DNA from: an uncultured Brachyspira sp.
GTDB lineage: Bacteria > Spirochaetota > Brachyspiria > Brachyspirales > Brachyspiraceae
DNA length: 30,032 nt
Direction: 5' to 3'
Assembly (NCBI RefSeq): GCF_934747485.1
Contig: NZ_CAKVGN010000037.1
Span: 1 to 30,032, forward strand
Shown here: in pieces, positions 1 through 9,569 of the stretch
How positions within the stretch are numbered: the stretch's first letter is position 1
How the letters are laid out: each line of letters starts with the position of its first letter
Program-made: the position numbers and the translations under genes
Notes under the pieces: model-generated
Seen by the model: the letters and a program-made list of their open reading frames with translations, nothing else
Told to the model about the DNA's origin: nothing
Databases searched by the model: none

Positions 1-81
<81 letters not shown>

Positions 82-141
82 GTAGTAAATTTTTACATAT
101 TAAACCATTCCTTCTGGTTTATCTAAAAAGGATAAAAAAGT

Positions 142-1161
142 ATGCTTATTGATAACATAGAATCTTTTGAAAATAATATATTAGAAGATGTGCTTCCTGT
201 TTTAAATAAAAAAGTAGATACAGAAATATATAAAGAATACCAAATAAGTGAAATGGCTGATATTGAAAAGAAATTTTTAAATGGTATTATAAGATATGTA
301 AAACCTAAAAAGATATTAGAAGTAGGTATGGCAGCAGGAGGAAGTTCATTAATTATATTAAATGCAATAAAAGATATTAAAGATTCAAAATTGTATTCAG
401 TTGATTATAGTACGGAATATTATAAAGATAAAAATAAAAATAGTGGCTGGGTTGTAGATGAATATTTTCCTAATTTAAAGAATAAGTGGATTGTAAATAC
501 AGGAGGACCTTTAGCAAAATTTATAGAAAATATAGGAAATGATATAGATGTATGTTTGCTAGATACAATGCATATTAATCCAGGAGAAATATTGGATTTA
601 TTAGTTGTTCTACCGTTTATGAAAAAAAATGGCATTATAATTTTACATGATACAATATTTCATATGGACTATGAAACATCTTATCATTATGTACATAGTT
701 ATACTAATGGTCTTATATTTAGTGTTTTAAAAGGAAAAAAATATATGCCAAGTGATATTTATATAAAAAATATAAGTAATATAGGTGCTGTAGTGTTAGA
801 AAATAATTCTATTAATAATACTTTTGAGTATTTTTTTATATTAACATTTCCATGGTCATATATTCCAAATGATGATGATTTTGTTTATATAGAAAATATT
901 ATATCTAAGTATTATAATGAAAAGTTATCTAATTTATTTAAAGATGTAACGGGAATAAAAAGAGCAAGAAATTTACATGGAGAAGTTCTAAATACAATAA
1001 AAAATGGTAATAAATTCAACAATATTGTATCTAATATATCGAATTTTATTCCTTTTAAGAAAGCTCGTCAAAAATTCAAAAATAGTTTGATTTATGGTAA
1101 AGAAATTGATGAACGTAAAATAAAAGTCGATAATATGTTAAAAAAACTTATAAAGGAATAA
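142..1161 (+). CDS. Class I SAM-dependent methyltransferase, surface-glycan type
   Basis: This 339-residue protein carries a Rossmann-fold SAM-binding motif at about residues 56-68 (KKILEVGMAAGGSS), an acidic strand-2 motif (LYSVDYS) and a later DVCLLDTMH/ILHDT pair. The pattern matches the predicted O-methyltransferase / cephalosporin-hydroxylase-like group often found in polysaccharide or LPS clusters. About 90 C-terminal residues beyond the core are basic and unassigned. The ATG at 142 has AAGGA nine bases upstream, and a frame stop at 124-126 excludes an earlier start. The ATCA tract ends only 61 bases before the start, so expression or the upstream protein's tail may vary with repeat number. 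The substrate is unknown. A surface-sugar role is inferred from the family and the neighbouring repeat. Confidence 0.75.
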   Translation: MLIDNIESFENNILEDVLPVLNKKVDTEIYKEYQISEMADIEKKFLNGIIRYVKPKKILEVGMAAGGSSLIILNAIKDIKDSKLYSVDYSTEYYKDKNKNSGWVVDEYFPNLKNKWIVNTGGPLAKFIENIGNDIDVCLLDTMHINPGEILDLLVVLPFMKKNGIIILHDTIFHMDYETSYHYVHSYTNGLIFSVLKGKKYMPSDIYIKNISNIGAVVLENNSINNTFEYFFILTFPWSYIPNDDDFVYIENIISKYYNEKLSNLFKDVTGIKRARNLHGEVLNTIKNGNKFNNIVSNISNFIPFKKARQKFKNSLIYGKEIDERKIKVDNMLKKLIKE

Positions 1162-1381
1162 TATAGAAGTTTTAAAAAATTATATCAAGTTCATTTTATA
1201 TTTATTATTGTATAGCTATTCATGACAATATAGATAATATTTTATTATTATAAGATGTTAAGTTTTTAATATTTAAAATGTTCTTTAAGTATAATTTTTA
1301 TATTTTTTAATAATTAAATACATTTCAAATATAATATTTTAAAAAAATATATATAATACAATTTATATAAATTCATTTTTT

Positions 1382-1420
1382 ATAAAAAATAAAAGCGTCC
1401 AATATATAAATATCAGACGC
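1382..1420 (-). terminator. Intrinsic terminator of the solute-binding protein gene
   Basis: On the - strand GCGTCTGATAT pairs with ATATTGGACGC (two G-U wobbles, otherwise complete), and the stem is followed by TTTTATTTTTT. It lies 25 bases past the stop of the lipoprotein gene. The preceding stretch 1162-1381, between convergent genes, is very AT-rich and I see nothing else in it. Confidence 0.85.
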
Positions 1421-1444
1421 ATGTGTTATATTTTAAGCTATATA

Positions 1445-2776
1445 TTATTTAGCTATTTTTCTTCCTGTAGAACTGCTTATTTGCTGAGCGGAATTTTGTA
1501 AAGTTTGTTCTATATCAGCATTATTATTTAAAATAGCTTCATAGGCTCCTACACATATATTTCTTATTTCTGAATAATCAGATGAAGTATATATTGCAGG
1601 AGGTATTTGCTTAGTTATTTCACCTAACATTTGATTAAAACCTTCTCCAAAATATTCATCAGCTTCTTGGAATCTAGGGTCATCGTATACAGGTAAATAT
1701 GAAGGGAATAGCCCATAATTTTTATACATTATAAGTTGATTATCAACGTTTAATAATGAATGTTCTACAAAAGCCCAAGCAGCTGCTTGTTTAACAGGGT
1801 CAGAAGCAGTTACAGTTAAAGTAGAACCGCCATGTGAAGAAGCTCTTACTCTGCCTTTAGTATAAGCAGGCATAGGCATAATAGCCCATTTCCCTTTCAT
1901 CTCAGGCATTTGATCTTTGATAGTACCAGCCCACCAAGCTCCAGATAAATAGGTAGCTATTTCTCCGCTTTTATTTGCTCTTATAGAACCGTCCCAATTA
2001 ACTGTGTTTACCATTATATTTTCATCAGCAAAACTTCTCAATACTTTTGTAGCTTCTATTGTTTTTGGAGATGATATAGTTATTTCGCCATTTTTATTTA
2101 GATAATAAGTATCATTTTGAACCATCATATTTCTCCAAACTCCATCATCTTGTACATACATATTTCCAAAGAATTTTACATTAGGAAATTTTTCTTGGAA
2201 TTTTTTACCAGCAGCAATATAGTCATCATAAGTTTCTATGGTATTAGGGTCTATTCCAGCTTCTTTAAATAAATCAGCTCTGTAGAATAATACTACAGGA
2301 CCAGAATCCCAAGCTATAGCTACTAATTTTCCTTCAGTATCATAACTTGTAGATACTTTAGAAGGGTCAACTTTAGAATCTATATCAGCAGGAGCTAATG
2401 ATTTTAAATCTAAGAAATATTGAGGATAGTTTTCAGCGTAAGTTTGTACATAATCACTTTCTAATTGCATTATATCAGGAACACCTTGACCAGAAGAAAG
2501 TACAACGCCGGCTTTTTCATATAATTGACCAGCACCGCCAAATTCTTGCACTGTAATTTTTATTTTTGGATATTTTTCGTTGAATGTTTTTGCAGTCTCT
2601 TCTAATGCTTTAGCAGCAACATTCCAACCCCATACTATAAGTTCTGTTTCAGTATTTTCATCTATAGTAGGCAATTCTACAGATTGAGTTTTACTCTCTT
2701 TATTAGTTCCTCCTGAACATGAAAATAAGATTACTGAAAATAAAGCAATCAGAACTAAATTTAAATAACGTTTCAT
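1445..2776 (-). CDS. ABC transporter sugar-type solute-binding lipoprotein (family 1)
   Basis: This 443-residue protein begins with a spirochaete-style lipoprotein signal: a hydrophobic stretch ending ILFSC with the lipidated Cys at residue 20. The mature part has the family 1 extracellular solute-binding layout, with ELIVWGWN near residue 45, then KTFNEKYPKIKI and a later AWAFVEHSLL region. Such proteins bind sugars or oligosaccharides outside the membrane and deliver them to an ABC permease. The ATG at 2776 has AAGGAG at a normal distance. No permease or ATPase gene lies beside it, so it is an orphan here and its partner must be elsewhere. A terminator follows directly. The family is secure, the ligand unknown. 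Confidence 0.88.
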   Translation of the reverse strand: MKRYLNLVLIALFSVILFSCSGGTNKESKTQSVELPTIDENTETELIVWGWNVAAKALEETAKTFNEKYPKIKITVQEFGGAGQLYEKAGVVLSSGQGVPDIMQLESDYVQTYAENYPQYFLDLKSLAPADIDSKVDPSKVSTSYDTEGKLVAIAWDSGPVVLFYRADLFKEAGIDPNTIETYDDYIAAGKKFQEKFPNVKFFGNMYVQDDGVWRNMMVQNDTYYLNKNGEITISSPKTIEATKVLRSFADENIMVNTVNWDGSIRANKSGEIATYLSGAWWAGTIKDQMPEMKGKWAIMPMPAYTKGRVRASSHGGSTLTVTASDPVKQAAAWAFVEHSLLNVDNQLIMYKNYGLFPSYLPVYDDPRFQEADEYFGEGFNQMLGEITKQIPPAIYTSSDYSEIRNICVGAYEAILNNNADIEQTLQNSAQQISSSTGRKIAK

Positions 2777-3136
2777 ATAAAAACTCCTTAATTATATATA
2801 AAATATTATAGTATAAAAGTATGTAATATTCTATATGTAAAATATTTTTTATAAGCTATAATTGAATATTTTTATAAATGTATTAATTATTATTTAGTTA
2901 ATACATTTAATTTTTTATATATACTGAAACAAATATATTTTATCAAAAATAATTTTTTTAAATATTTGCAGGACTTTACCTCGTACTCAAGTTCTTTACG
3001 AGTAAATACTTTTCACTATTGCTATAAGTCATAGTCTGCCTTCAGTGAGAACCAAAAGAACTGCATAAGTTTATATTATTTATAGTCTAAATTTACACTT
3101 TAAATTTAATATATAAGTTCTAACAATTGCGTTTTT

Positions 3137-3185
3137 CGCGAAGCGTACCCATAGGGTAAAAACTTTTTTGTGCGTCAAAAAAGTT
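3137..3185. repeat. GC-rich intergenic repeat module (copy A) with hairpin
   Basis: GCGAAGCGT-ACCC-ATAGGGTA at 3138-3158 differs at only two positions from 11607-11627, in an otherwise AT-rich genome. It runs into a perfect 10-bp stem, AACTTTTTTG / CAAAAAAGTT (3161-3170 and 3176-3185, 5-base loop). That hairpin sits 55 bases past the end of uvrA and could stop its transcription, though the T-run on the - strand is short. The rest of the 463-base gap 2777-3239 holds no gene. The stretch 2971-3066 (GTTCTTT near 2990, AAAGAAC near 3055) looks like part of the same sort of element. Confidence 0.6.
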
Positions 3186-3239
3186 GATAACATTTATATA
3201 ATTTACAAAAGTTGCAAAACATAATTATTAATATATATA

Positions 3240-6200
3240 TTAAATATACTTCCAAGTGTATCCTTTTTTCATCTCCAAAATTTCATCAACAGTGCCTTTC
3301 GCAATTATTTCGCCTCCGTTGGTGCCGCCTTCCAAACCTAAATCAATTATATAGTCGGCAGCTTTTATAACATCAGGATTATGTTCTATTATTATAACGC
3401 TATGTCCTTTCTCTACTAATTTGTTTAAAGCTATGAGAAGCTTATTAACATCATCGAAATGAAGCCCAGTAGTAGGTTCATCTAATATGTAAACTATATG
3501 CTCATCGCTTTGTTTTTTTGCTAACTCTGTTGCAAGTTTCAAACGCTGAAGTTCACCGCCAGAGAAAGTGTCAAGCCTTTGAGAGAGTTTTATATAACCA
3601 AGCCCAACTTCACTCATTATAGAAAGTGTTTTTGTTATTGATTTATCAAAGTCAAAAAACTCTATTGCTTCATCAACTGTAAGCTCTAATACTTCAGCTA
3701 TATTTAAAGATTTGAACCTTACGGATAAAGTTTCATCATTATATCTTTTACCTCCGCAAGCCTCGCACACTATTTCCATGTCGGATAAGAAGTGCATTGC
3801 TATTTTTCTTATTCCTTTACCTTCGCAGATGTTACATCTTCCTTCTTTGCCGTTATATGAGAAACGTCCTGCTGCAAATGCTTTTGCTTTTGCTGTAGGA
3901 GTTTTGGCAAATATATTTCTTATTTTATCAAACACTTTACTATAGCTTACTAATGTACTTCTAATGGAGCCAACTATTGAAATTTGATCAACCAATATAG
4001 TATCCGAAACAATATTAGGTATTTCAACACTTTCAAATTTTGAATATTGATTGAGTCTGCGTTTCTTTAGAGCAGGGTAGAGAGTATCTATTATTAATGA
4101 TGACTTACCGCTTCCAGATACACCAGTAACTACTACTATTTTTTTAAGCGGTATATCAACATCAACATTTTTTAAATTATTTGTTGAAACATTTTTTAAT
4201 TTTATGCATTCAGTCTCTTCATTTCTTACAGCAGTTTTTTCAAATACTTTTTTTCTCTCGCTTAAATAATTTCCTGTAAGTGAATTATTATCTTTTAATA
4301 TATCATCATATTTACCTTTAAAAACTACTTCTCCGCCGAAAGCACCAGCATAAGGCCCCATATCTATAATATTGTCTGCTGCCTTCATTGTGTCTCTGTC
4401 ATGCTCTACTATTACAAGAGTATTTTTTAAATCCCTCAGTTCTTTTAAAGTATCAAGCAAATGATTTGTATCTCTTGGGTGAAGCCCTACAGTAGGCTCA
4501 TCTAATACATAAAGCACTCCTGTAAGTTTAGAGCCTAATTGACTAGCAAGTCTTATTCTCTGAGCTTCTCCTCCTGAAAGAGTTGCATATTTTCTGCTCA
4601 AAAATAAATATCCAAGCCCTACTTTATCTAAGAAACTTAATCTCGTTCTAATTTCTTTTATTGCTTCTTTTGATATAGTATTTTCTCTTTCTGTTAAAAG
4701 ATTTGGAAGCTCATCAAAGAAATTAATAGCCTCTTCAACTGTTAATGCACATACTTGGCTTATGTTTTTATTTTGTATGGTGTATGACCTTATTATTTCG
4801 TTTAGCCTCTCTCCATGACATGAATCACATTCCTCATCAATAAAGAATTTTCCGAGGGATTTATCTTTCCATTCTGAGTAATCTTCACTTGTAACATCAT
4901 TATTAGAATGCCACTGAGTTATAACATTTCCTACAGAATAATCGCCTCCAAAGAAAAATGTATCAATAACTTTTTTATCAAGTTCATTGAAAGGAGTTTC
5001 ATATAAATCTTTTTTTGTTATGCCGTTTCTTTTTAAAAATCTCATTAAAGAATCAGTATAATATTTTCCCGGAGTAGAAAACATATTATGAATAGCAGTG
5101 TCTAATGCACCGTCAAATAAAGGTTTTGTGCTGTCTTTTATCGCTAAATCTATACTAAATGTAGGTTTGCTTCCAAGCCCTTTACATTCCTCACAGTATC
5201 CCCAATGTGAATTAAATGAAAAATGTCTTGGTGTAACTTCAAAATCAAATAATATTCCATGAAGCAAACAAGCTGGGAATTTTGTATGAAAACTTTCTTT
5301 TACTATTATTCCCTGAGTTGCTTTTATATGTGCTACTCCGTTTGATAAATCCATTGCCTTTTCAATGGCATCTGCAATTCTTGCTCTTTTATCTTTTCCA
5401 ACAACAACTCTATCAATCACTATGCCTACAGAATATATTTCTTCTTTTGATAATTCTTTAATGTCTTCTTCAGTGATATCATCTATAACATAGTCATTGT
5501 TGTTTATTTGCATTCTTACGTATCCCGCTTCTCTTGTTTTTTCTATAATCTTTTTAATATCTTTGGCATCATTATCATTAAAAGTAAATCTATGATTGAA
5601 TGAACTATGATATAGAGGAGATATTATAACAAGTTTATTTTGTTCCATAGTGTCAACAATTTCGGTAGCAAGTATTGAAGGAGTTTCGGCTTTTAGAGTG
5701 TCTTTATCAGAGCAATGCGGACAATGTGGTTTGGCAAGCCTTGCAAAAATTAATCTAAAATAATCATAAATCTCTGTAACAGTTGCCACAGTAGAGCGAG
5801 GATTTCTACTCACATTCTTTTGGTCTATTGCAATTGCTGGTGCTAAGCCTTCTATTCTTTCAACATTAGCATCTTCAAATCTTCCTAAAAATCTTCTTGC
5901 ATAAGTAGAAAGCGATTCAACAAATCTTCTTTGACCTTCTTTAAATATAGTGTCAAAAGCAAGAGAAGTTTTTCCGCTTCCTGATACTCCTGTGATAACA
6001 TTTATTTTATTTTTTGGGAGTGTTAAGCTTATATTTTTAAGATTATGTTTATTAGCTCCTTTTATAATGAGAGATGTATTTTCTTCTTTTTTTATATCTT
6101 CTGTTTTTATATTCTCTTTTTTCTTTTTTGAAGGCTTTAATATTTCTTTAAGTTCTTTTGCTGTGAGAGATTCTTTTACTTTTATTATGTCTTCAGGCTT

Positions 6201-9056
6201 ACCCTCAGCAACAACTCTTCCGCCTTTATCTCCGCTTAAAGGACCCATATCTATAATATAATCAGCACATTTAATAACGTCCAAATTATGCTCTACAACC
6301 AAAACAGTATTTCCTTTCTCAACAAGTCCGTCTAATGCTTTTAATAATTTTTTTATATCCTCAAAATGAAGTCCTGTAGTAGGTTCATCTAATATATATA
6401 AAGTGTTTCCTGTGGATATTTTATGAAGTTCGCTTGCAAGTTTTATTCTTTGAGCTTCTCCTCCTGAAAGAGTAGTTGACGGCTGACCTAATTTAATATA
6501 TCCAAGACCTATATCTTCCATTATTTTTAATATTCTTGTAATTGAAGTTATACCGTCAAAAAATGTAATCGCTTCAGATACGCTCATTTCAAGAACATCA
6601 TAAATGGTTTTGTCTTTATATTTAACGTCCAGAGTTTCTGCATTAAATCTCTTTCCTCCGCATTCCTCACAAGGCACTAATACATTTGAAAGAAATTGCA
6701 TCTCTAATTCTATAACTCCAGCTCCTTCACATGTAGGACATCTTCCTGTTTTTACATTGAATGAAAATCTGCCTTTATCATATCCTCTCATTTTAGCAAG
6801 TTTGGTAGCGGCAAATAAATCTCTTATAGGCGATAAAACTTTTGTGTATGTTGCAGGGTTGCTTCTTGGTGTTCTTCCAATAGGAGATTGATCAACTTCT
6901 ATAACTTTATCAATATTTTCAAGCCCTTCTATTTTTTTATGACTTCCCGGAGTTAAAGTCTTACCATAAAAATGATTATGCAAGGCACGCATTAATATGT
7001 TTTCAACTAAAGTAGATTTACCGCTTCCAGAAAGCCCTGTAACTACGATAAATAACCCCAAAGGAAACTCAACATCTATATTCTTAAGATTAAATTGATT
7101 AGCACCAATTACTTTTAGAAACTTTCCATTTCCTTCACGTCTTTGTTTAGGAATCTCTATATCATCATCGCCGCGTAAATATTTGGCAGTGTAGGATTTA
7201 TCAGATTTTATAAACTCTTCATAATTGCCAATGCCTACAACTTCGCCTCCATTAACGCCAGCATTAGGTCCTATGTCAATTAAATAGTCTGACTCTTCCA
7301 TTGTTTCTTTATCATGCTCTACAACTATGACAGTATTATTTTTGTCTCTTAATGTTTTTAATGACTCAATTAATTTTTTATTGTCTGATTGATGAAGTCC
7401 TATTGAAGGCTCATCAAGCACATATAAAACACCTTCAAGTCCGCTTCCTATTTGCGATGCTAATCTTATTCTTTGAGATTCTCCGCCTGAAAGAGTAGGG
7501 GAAGAACGTTCTACTGTTAAATAAGTAAGTCCTACTTTTACTAAAAATGTTAATCTGTAAATTATCTCTTTTACTATAGGAGCACCAATAACTTCTTCAT
7601 TTGGTTTTAATTTTAACTTAGTAAAATAATCATATAAATCTTCTATGGTCATTGAAGAGAAATCAGCTATAGTTTTGCCGTTAAATTTTACTGACAAAGC
7701 ATCATCATTGATTCTTTTACCCTTGCATTTAGGACATTCAACTTCGTCCATAAAATTGGCATAATAATTCATTTTGTAAGTTTCGTAGTCATATTTTAAT
7801 CTATCTAAAATTCCGGGAACTCTCTCTTCTACTATTTTGCTATGATACCAAAATCTTTTTCTCCATTTTACTTCTTTATCAGTTCCGTAAAGTAAATATT
7901 TTTTTTCTGTTTTAGTTAAATCTTTCCAAGGTTTTTTTAAATCTATTTTATAAGTCTTTGCGATAACTTCAAGTTCATCAGTACCATATTCAGCGTCAAA
8001 ACCGATATGCCCATCTACGAAACAAGATAAAGCACCATCGTAAATACTTAAATTTTCATCTTTTACAATATGTTTTTCAGTAAATACATGCTCAACTCCA
8101 AGGCCTCCGCAAACAGTGCATGCTCCCATAGGGTTATTAAACGAAAATAAATTAGGCTCAATGTCCGCAATAGAGTGTCCGCAATTTGCACAAGACCTTT
8201 CAGTTGTGTAGAGTTTATAATACTTATCTATCTCAAACTGCTTGCTCATTTTTATTTTTTTCTTTTTAGTTTTTGTATCTTCTTCAATATTTTCTTGACT
8301 TTGTATTTCTAATGCTTCTTCACTTTTTTCATGCTCTTCATAGAATGCCACTAAACCTTTTGTTATTCTGATTGCTCTTTCAATATCATCAGTGATTCTT
8401 GACAAATACTTATCTTCAACTTTTATCCTGTCAATTACTATTTCTAAAGTGTGCTTCTCATATCTTTTTAACTCTGGTATTTTATCTTCATCAAATTTAT
8501 AAACTATGTTATCAATTCTTATTCTAGGATATCCTGCAAGTTTAACTTCTTCAATTTCTTTTCTATATTCTCCCTTTCTGTCTCTTACAATAGGGGCAAG
8601 CACTAAAATTCTTTTTTCTGAAAACTCTCTTAAAACACTTTGTGCGATTTGGTCTTCACTTTGCTTAGAAATTTTATGTCCGCATTTAGAGCAATAAGGC
8701 ACTCCAAGCCTTGCAAATAATAATCTAAAAAAGTCATAAATCTCTGTAACAGTGCCCACAGTAGAGCGAGGATTTTTATTTACGCTTTTTTGGTCTATAG
8801 AAATAGTAGGGGATAATCCTTCAATATGTTCAACATCAGCCTTAGCCATAACACCCAAAAACTGTCTTGCATAAGCCGACAATGATTCTAAATATCTTCT
8901 CTGTCCCTCTTTAAAAATAGTATCAAAAGCAAGAGAGCTTTTTCCACTTCCTGATACTCCTGTTAAAGTAGTTAAGGTTTTATGTGGTATTGATAGTGAT
9001 ATATTTTTAAGGTTATGCTCTTTAGCACCTCTTATCTCTATAGAATTGTTAGACAT
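3240..9056 (-). CDS. uvrA: Double-length UvrA: two full UvrA copies fused
   Basis: This 1938-residue protein is two complete UvrA units in tandem, about residues 1-955 and 985-1938, joined by a Lys/Glu-rich linker. UvrA is the damage-sensing ATPase of nucleotide excision repair and loads UvrB. Walker A motifs (GVSGSGKS or GLSGSGKS) occur near residues 33, 670, 1016 and 1640. Signatures LSGGESQR, LSGGEAQR and LSGGEAQR appear in the first three ATPase halves and FSGGELQR in the fourth. Copy 1 has normal zinc CxxC pairs. In copy 2 the first pair is CLLH, paired with CEEC, and the DNA-contact segment usually read PIGRTPRSNPATY is changed to IVGSIRSTLVSY. I start at the ATG 9056, which has AAGGA seven bases upstream; a TTG at 9086 falls inside the probable -10 box. 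Chlamydial UvrA is also double length. Confidence 0.93.
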   Translation of the reverse strand: MSNNSIEIRGAKEHNLKNISLSIPHKTLTTLTGVSGSGKSSLAFDTIFKEGQRRYLESLSAYARQFLGVMAKADVEHIEGLSPTISIDQKSVNKNPRSTVGTVTEIYDFFRLLFARLGVPYCSKCGHKISKQSEDQIAQSVLREFSEKRILVLAPIVRDRKGEYRKEIEEVKLAGYPRIRIDNIVYKFDEDKIPELKRYEKHTLEIVIDRIKVEDKYLSRITDDIERAIRITKGLVAFYEEHEKSEEALEIQSQENIEEDTKTKKKKIKMSKQFEIDKYYKLYTTERSCANCGHSIADIEPNLFSFNNPMGACTVCGGLGVEHVFTEKHIVKDENLSIYDGALSCFVDGHIGFDAEYGTDELEVIAKTYKIDLKKPWKDLTKTEKKYLLYGTDKEVKWRKRFWYHSKIVEERVPGILDRLKYDYETYKMNYYANFMDEVECPKCKGKRINDDALSVKFNGKTIADFSSMTIEDLYDYFTKLKLKPNEEVIGAPIVKEIIYRLTFLVKVGLTYLTVERSSPTLSGGESQRIRLASQIGSGLEGVLYVLDEPSIGLHQSDNKKLIESLKTLRDKNNTVIVVEHDKETMEESDYLIDIGPNAGVNGGEVVGIGNYEEFIKSDKSYTAKYLRGDDDIEIPKQRREGNGKFLKVIGANQFNLKNIDVEFPLGLFIVVTGLSGSGKSTLVENILMRALHNHFYGKTLTPGSHKKIEGLENIDKVIEVDQSPIGRTPRSNPATYTKVLSPIRDLFAATKLAKMRGYDKGRFSFNVKTGRCPTCEGAGVIELEMQFLSNVLVPCEECGGKRFNAETLDVKYKDKTIYDVLEMSVSEAITFFDGITSITRILKIMEDIGLGYIKLGQPSTTLSGGEAQRIKLASELHKISTGNTLYILDEPTTGLHFEDIKKLLKALDGLVEKGNTVLVVEHNLDVIKCADYIIDMGPLSGDKGGRVVAEGKPEDIIKVKESLTAKELKEILKPSKKKKENIKTEDIKKEENTSLIIKGANKHNLKNISLTLPKNKINVITGVSGSGKTSLAFDTIFKEGQRRFVESLSTYARRFLGRFEDANVERIEGLAPAIAIDQKNVSRNPRSTVATVTEIYDYFRLIFARLAKPHCPHCSDKDTLKAETPSILATEIVDTMEQNKLVIISPLYHSSFNHRFTFNDNDAKDIKKIIEKTREAGYVRMQINNNDYVIDDITEEDIKELSKEEIYSVGIVIDRVVVGKDKRARIADAIEKAMDLSNGVAHIKATQGIIVKESFHTKFPACLLHGILFDFEVTPRHFSFNSHWGYCEECKGLGSKPTFSIDLAIKDSTKPLFDGALDTAIHNMFSTPGKYYTDSLMRFLKRNGITKKDLYETPFNELDKKVIDTFFFGGDYSVGNVITQWHSNNDVTSEDYSEWKDKSLGKFFIDEECDSCHGERLNEIIRSYTIQNKNISQVCALTVEEAINFFDELPNLLTERENTISKEAIKEIRTRLSFLDKVGLGYLFLSRKYATLSGGEAQRIRLASQLGSKLTGVLYVLDEPTVGLHPRDTNHLLDTLKELRDLKNTLVIVEHDRDTMKAADNIIDMGPYAGAFGGEVVFKGKYDDILKDNNSLTGNYLSERKKVFEKTAVRNEETECIKLKNVSTNNLKNVDVDIPLKKIVVVTGVSGSGKSSLIIDTLYPALKKRRLNQYSKFESVEIPNIVSDTILVDQISIVGSIRSTLVSYSKVFDKIRNIFAKTPTAKAKAFAAGRFSYNGKEGRCNICEGKGIRKIAMHFLSDMEIVCEACGGKRYNDETLSVRFKSLNIAEVLELTVDEAIEFFDFDKSITKTLSIMSEVGLGYIKLSQRLDTFSGGELQRLKLATELAKKQSDEHIVYILDEPTTGLHFDDVNKLLIALNKLVEKGHSVIIIEHNPDVIKAADYIIDLGLEGGTNGGEIIAKGTVDEILEMKKGYTWKYI

Positions 9057-9085
9057 TGATTTATCCTTTTTTAAAAAGTTAAACA

Positions 9086-9094
9086 ATTATAACA
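9086..9094 (-). promoter_or_regulatory. Extended -10 promoter of uvrA
   Basis: On the - strand the sequence TGTTATAAT is an extended -10 box, about 30 bases upstream of the ATG at 9056. No good -35 is visible. It places the transcript start near 9079, giving a short leader that includes AAGGAT. Confidence 0.5.
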
Positions 9095-9149
9095 TAAATT
9101 CTATATAAAAAAAGCTTTATTGATATTAAATATTAATAAATAAATTTTA

Positions 9150-9498
9150 TTACATACCCCGCCCTTTAATATTTGCTGTTTATATTTGAACATAGAATTT
9201 AATTATATTTTATAGTAAACATTAAAAAGCATGCCCACCCAAGCGGTATTTAAATTGAGAATTTTTATTAGAAAATAGAATTTTAAAACTTATCCACCGC
9301 ACGCAGAATGAAACTAAAAGATATAGATATCTTATAATTCAAATTTAATAAAATTATATAATAAGCTAACCGTGCGTTAAAGAGATTATGAATTTAATTA
9401 ACATTAGGGTGGGTGTGCTTTGACAAATTCAGTAATAAGAATTGATTAAATAAAAAGTCCAAAATAAGACAATAAATATAATAGGGCGGGGTGTGTAA
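9150..9498. repeat. Large imperfect inverted-repeat element (MITE-like)
   Basis: The ends match in inverted orientation at 22 of 25 positions (9150-9174 and 9474-9498, core ACCCCGCCCT). An inner pair follows: AAAGCATGCCCACCC at 9226-9240 against 9407-9421, and a shorter pair shares CGCACG (near 9298 and 9371). In both arms the CCCCGCCC and CCCACCC blocks are about 77 bases apart. A small palindrome (AAGATAT / ATATCTT) sits near the centre, around 9319-9333. There is no open reading frame. The GC-rich blocks stand out from the AT-rich surroundings. It fills most of the gap between uvrA and the flavoenzyme gene. It resembles a non-autonomous mobile element or two repeat units head to head. Confidence 0.65.
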
Positions 9499-9544
9499 AT
9501 AAAATTAAAAAAGGCTTTATAATATATCTCTATACTATAAAGCC
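9499..9544 (-). terminator. Intrinsic terminator of the flavoenzyme gene
   Basis: GGCTTTATA (9513-9521) pairs perfectly with TATAAAGCC (9536-9544). On the - strand the stem is followed by TTTTTTAATTTTA. It lies 25 bases beyond the stop of the oxidoreductase gene. Confidence 0.8.
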
Positions 9545-9569
9545 AATAGTAAATTATGAATATGTGTTA

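Noticed and set aside
5950..6261. Open frame on the + strand inside uvrA, with similar ones at 3712, 6604 and 8506
   Set aside because: These are antisense shadows of conserved UvrA coding sequence and have no ribosome binding sites.
9057..9086. Ten-residue N-terminal extension of UvrA from TTG 9086
   Set aside because: The TTG lies in the likely -10 box, and the ATG at 9056 has a well-placed AAGGA.
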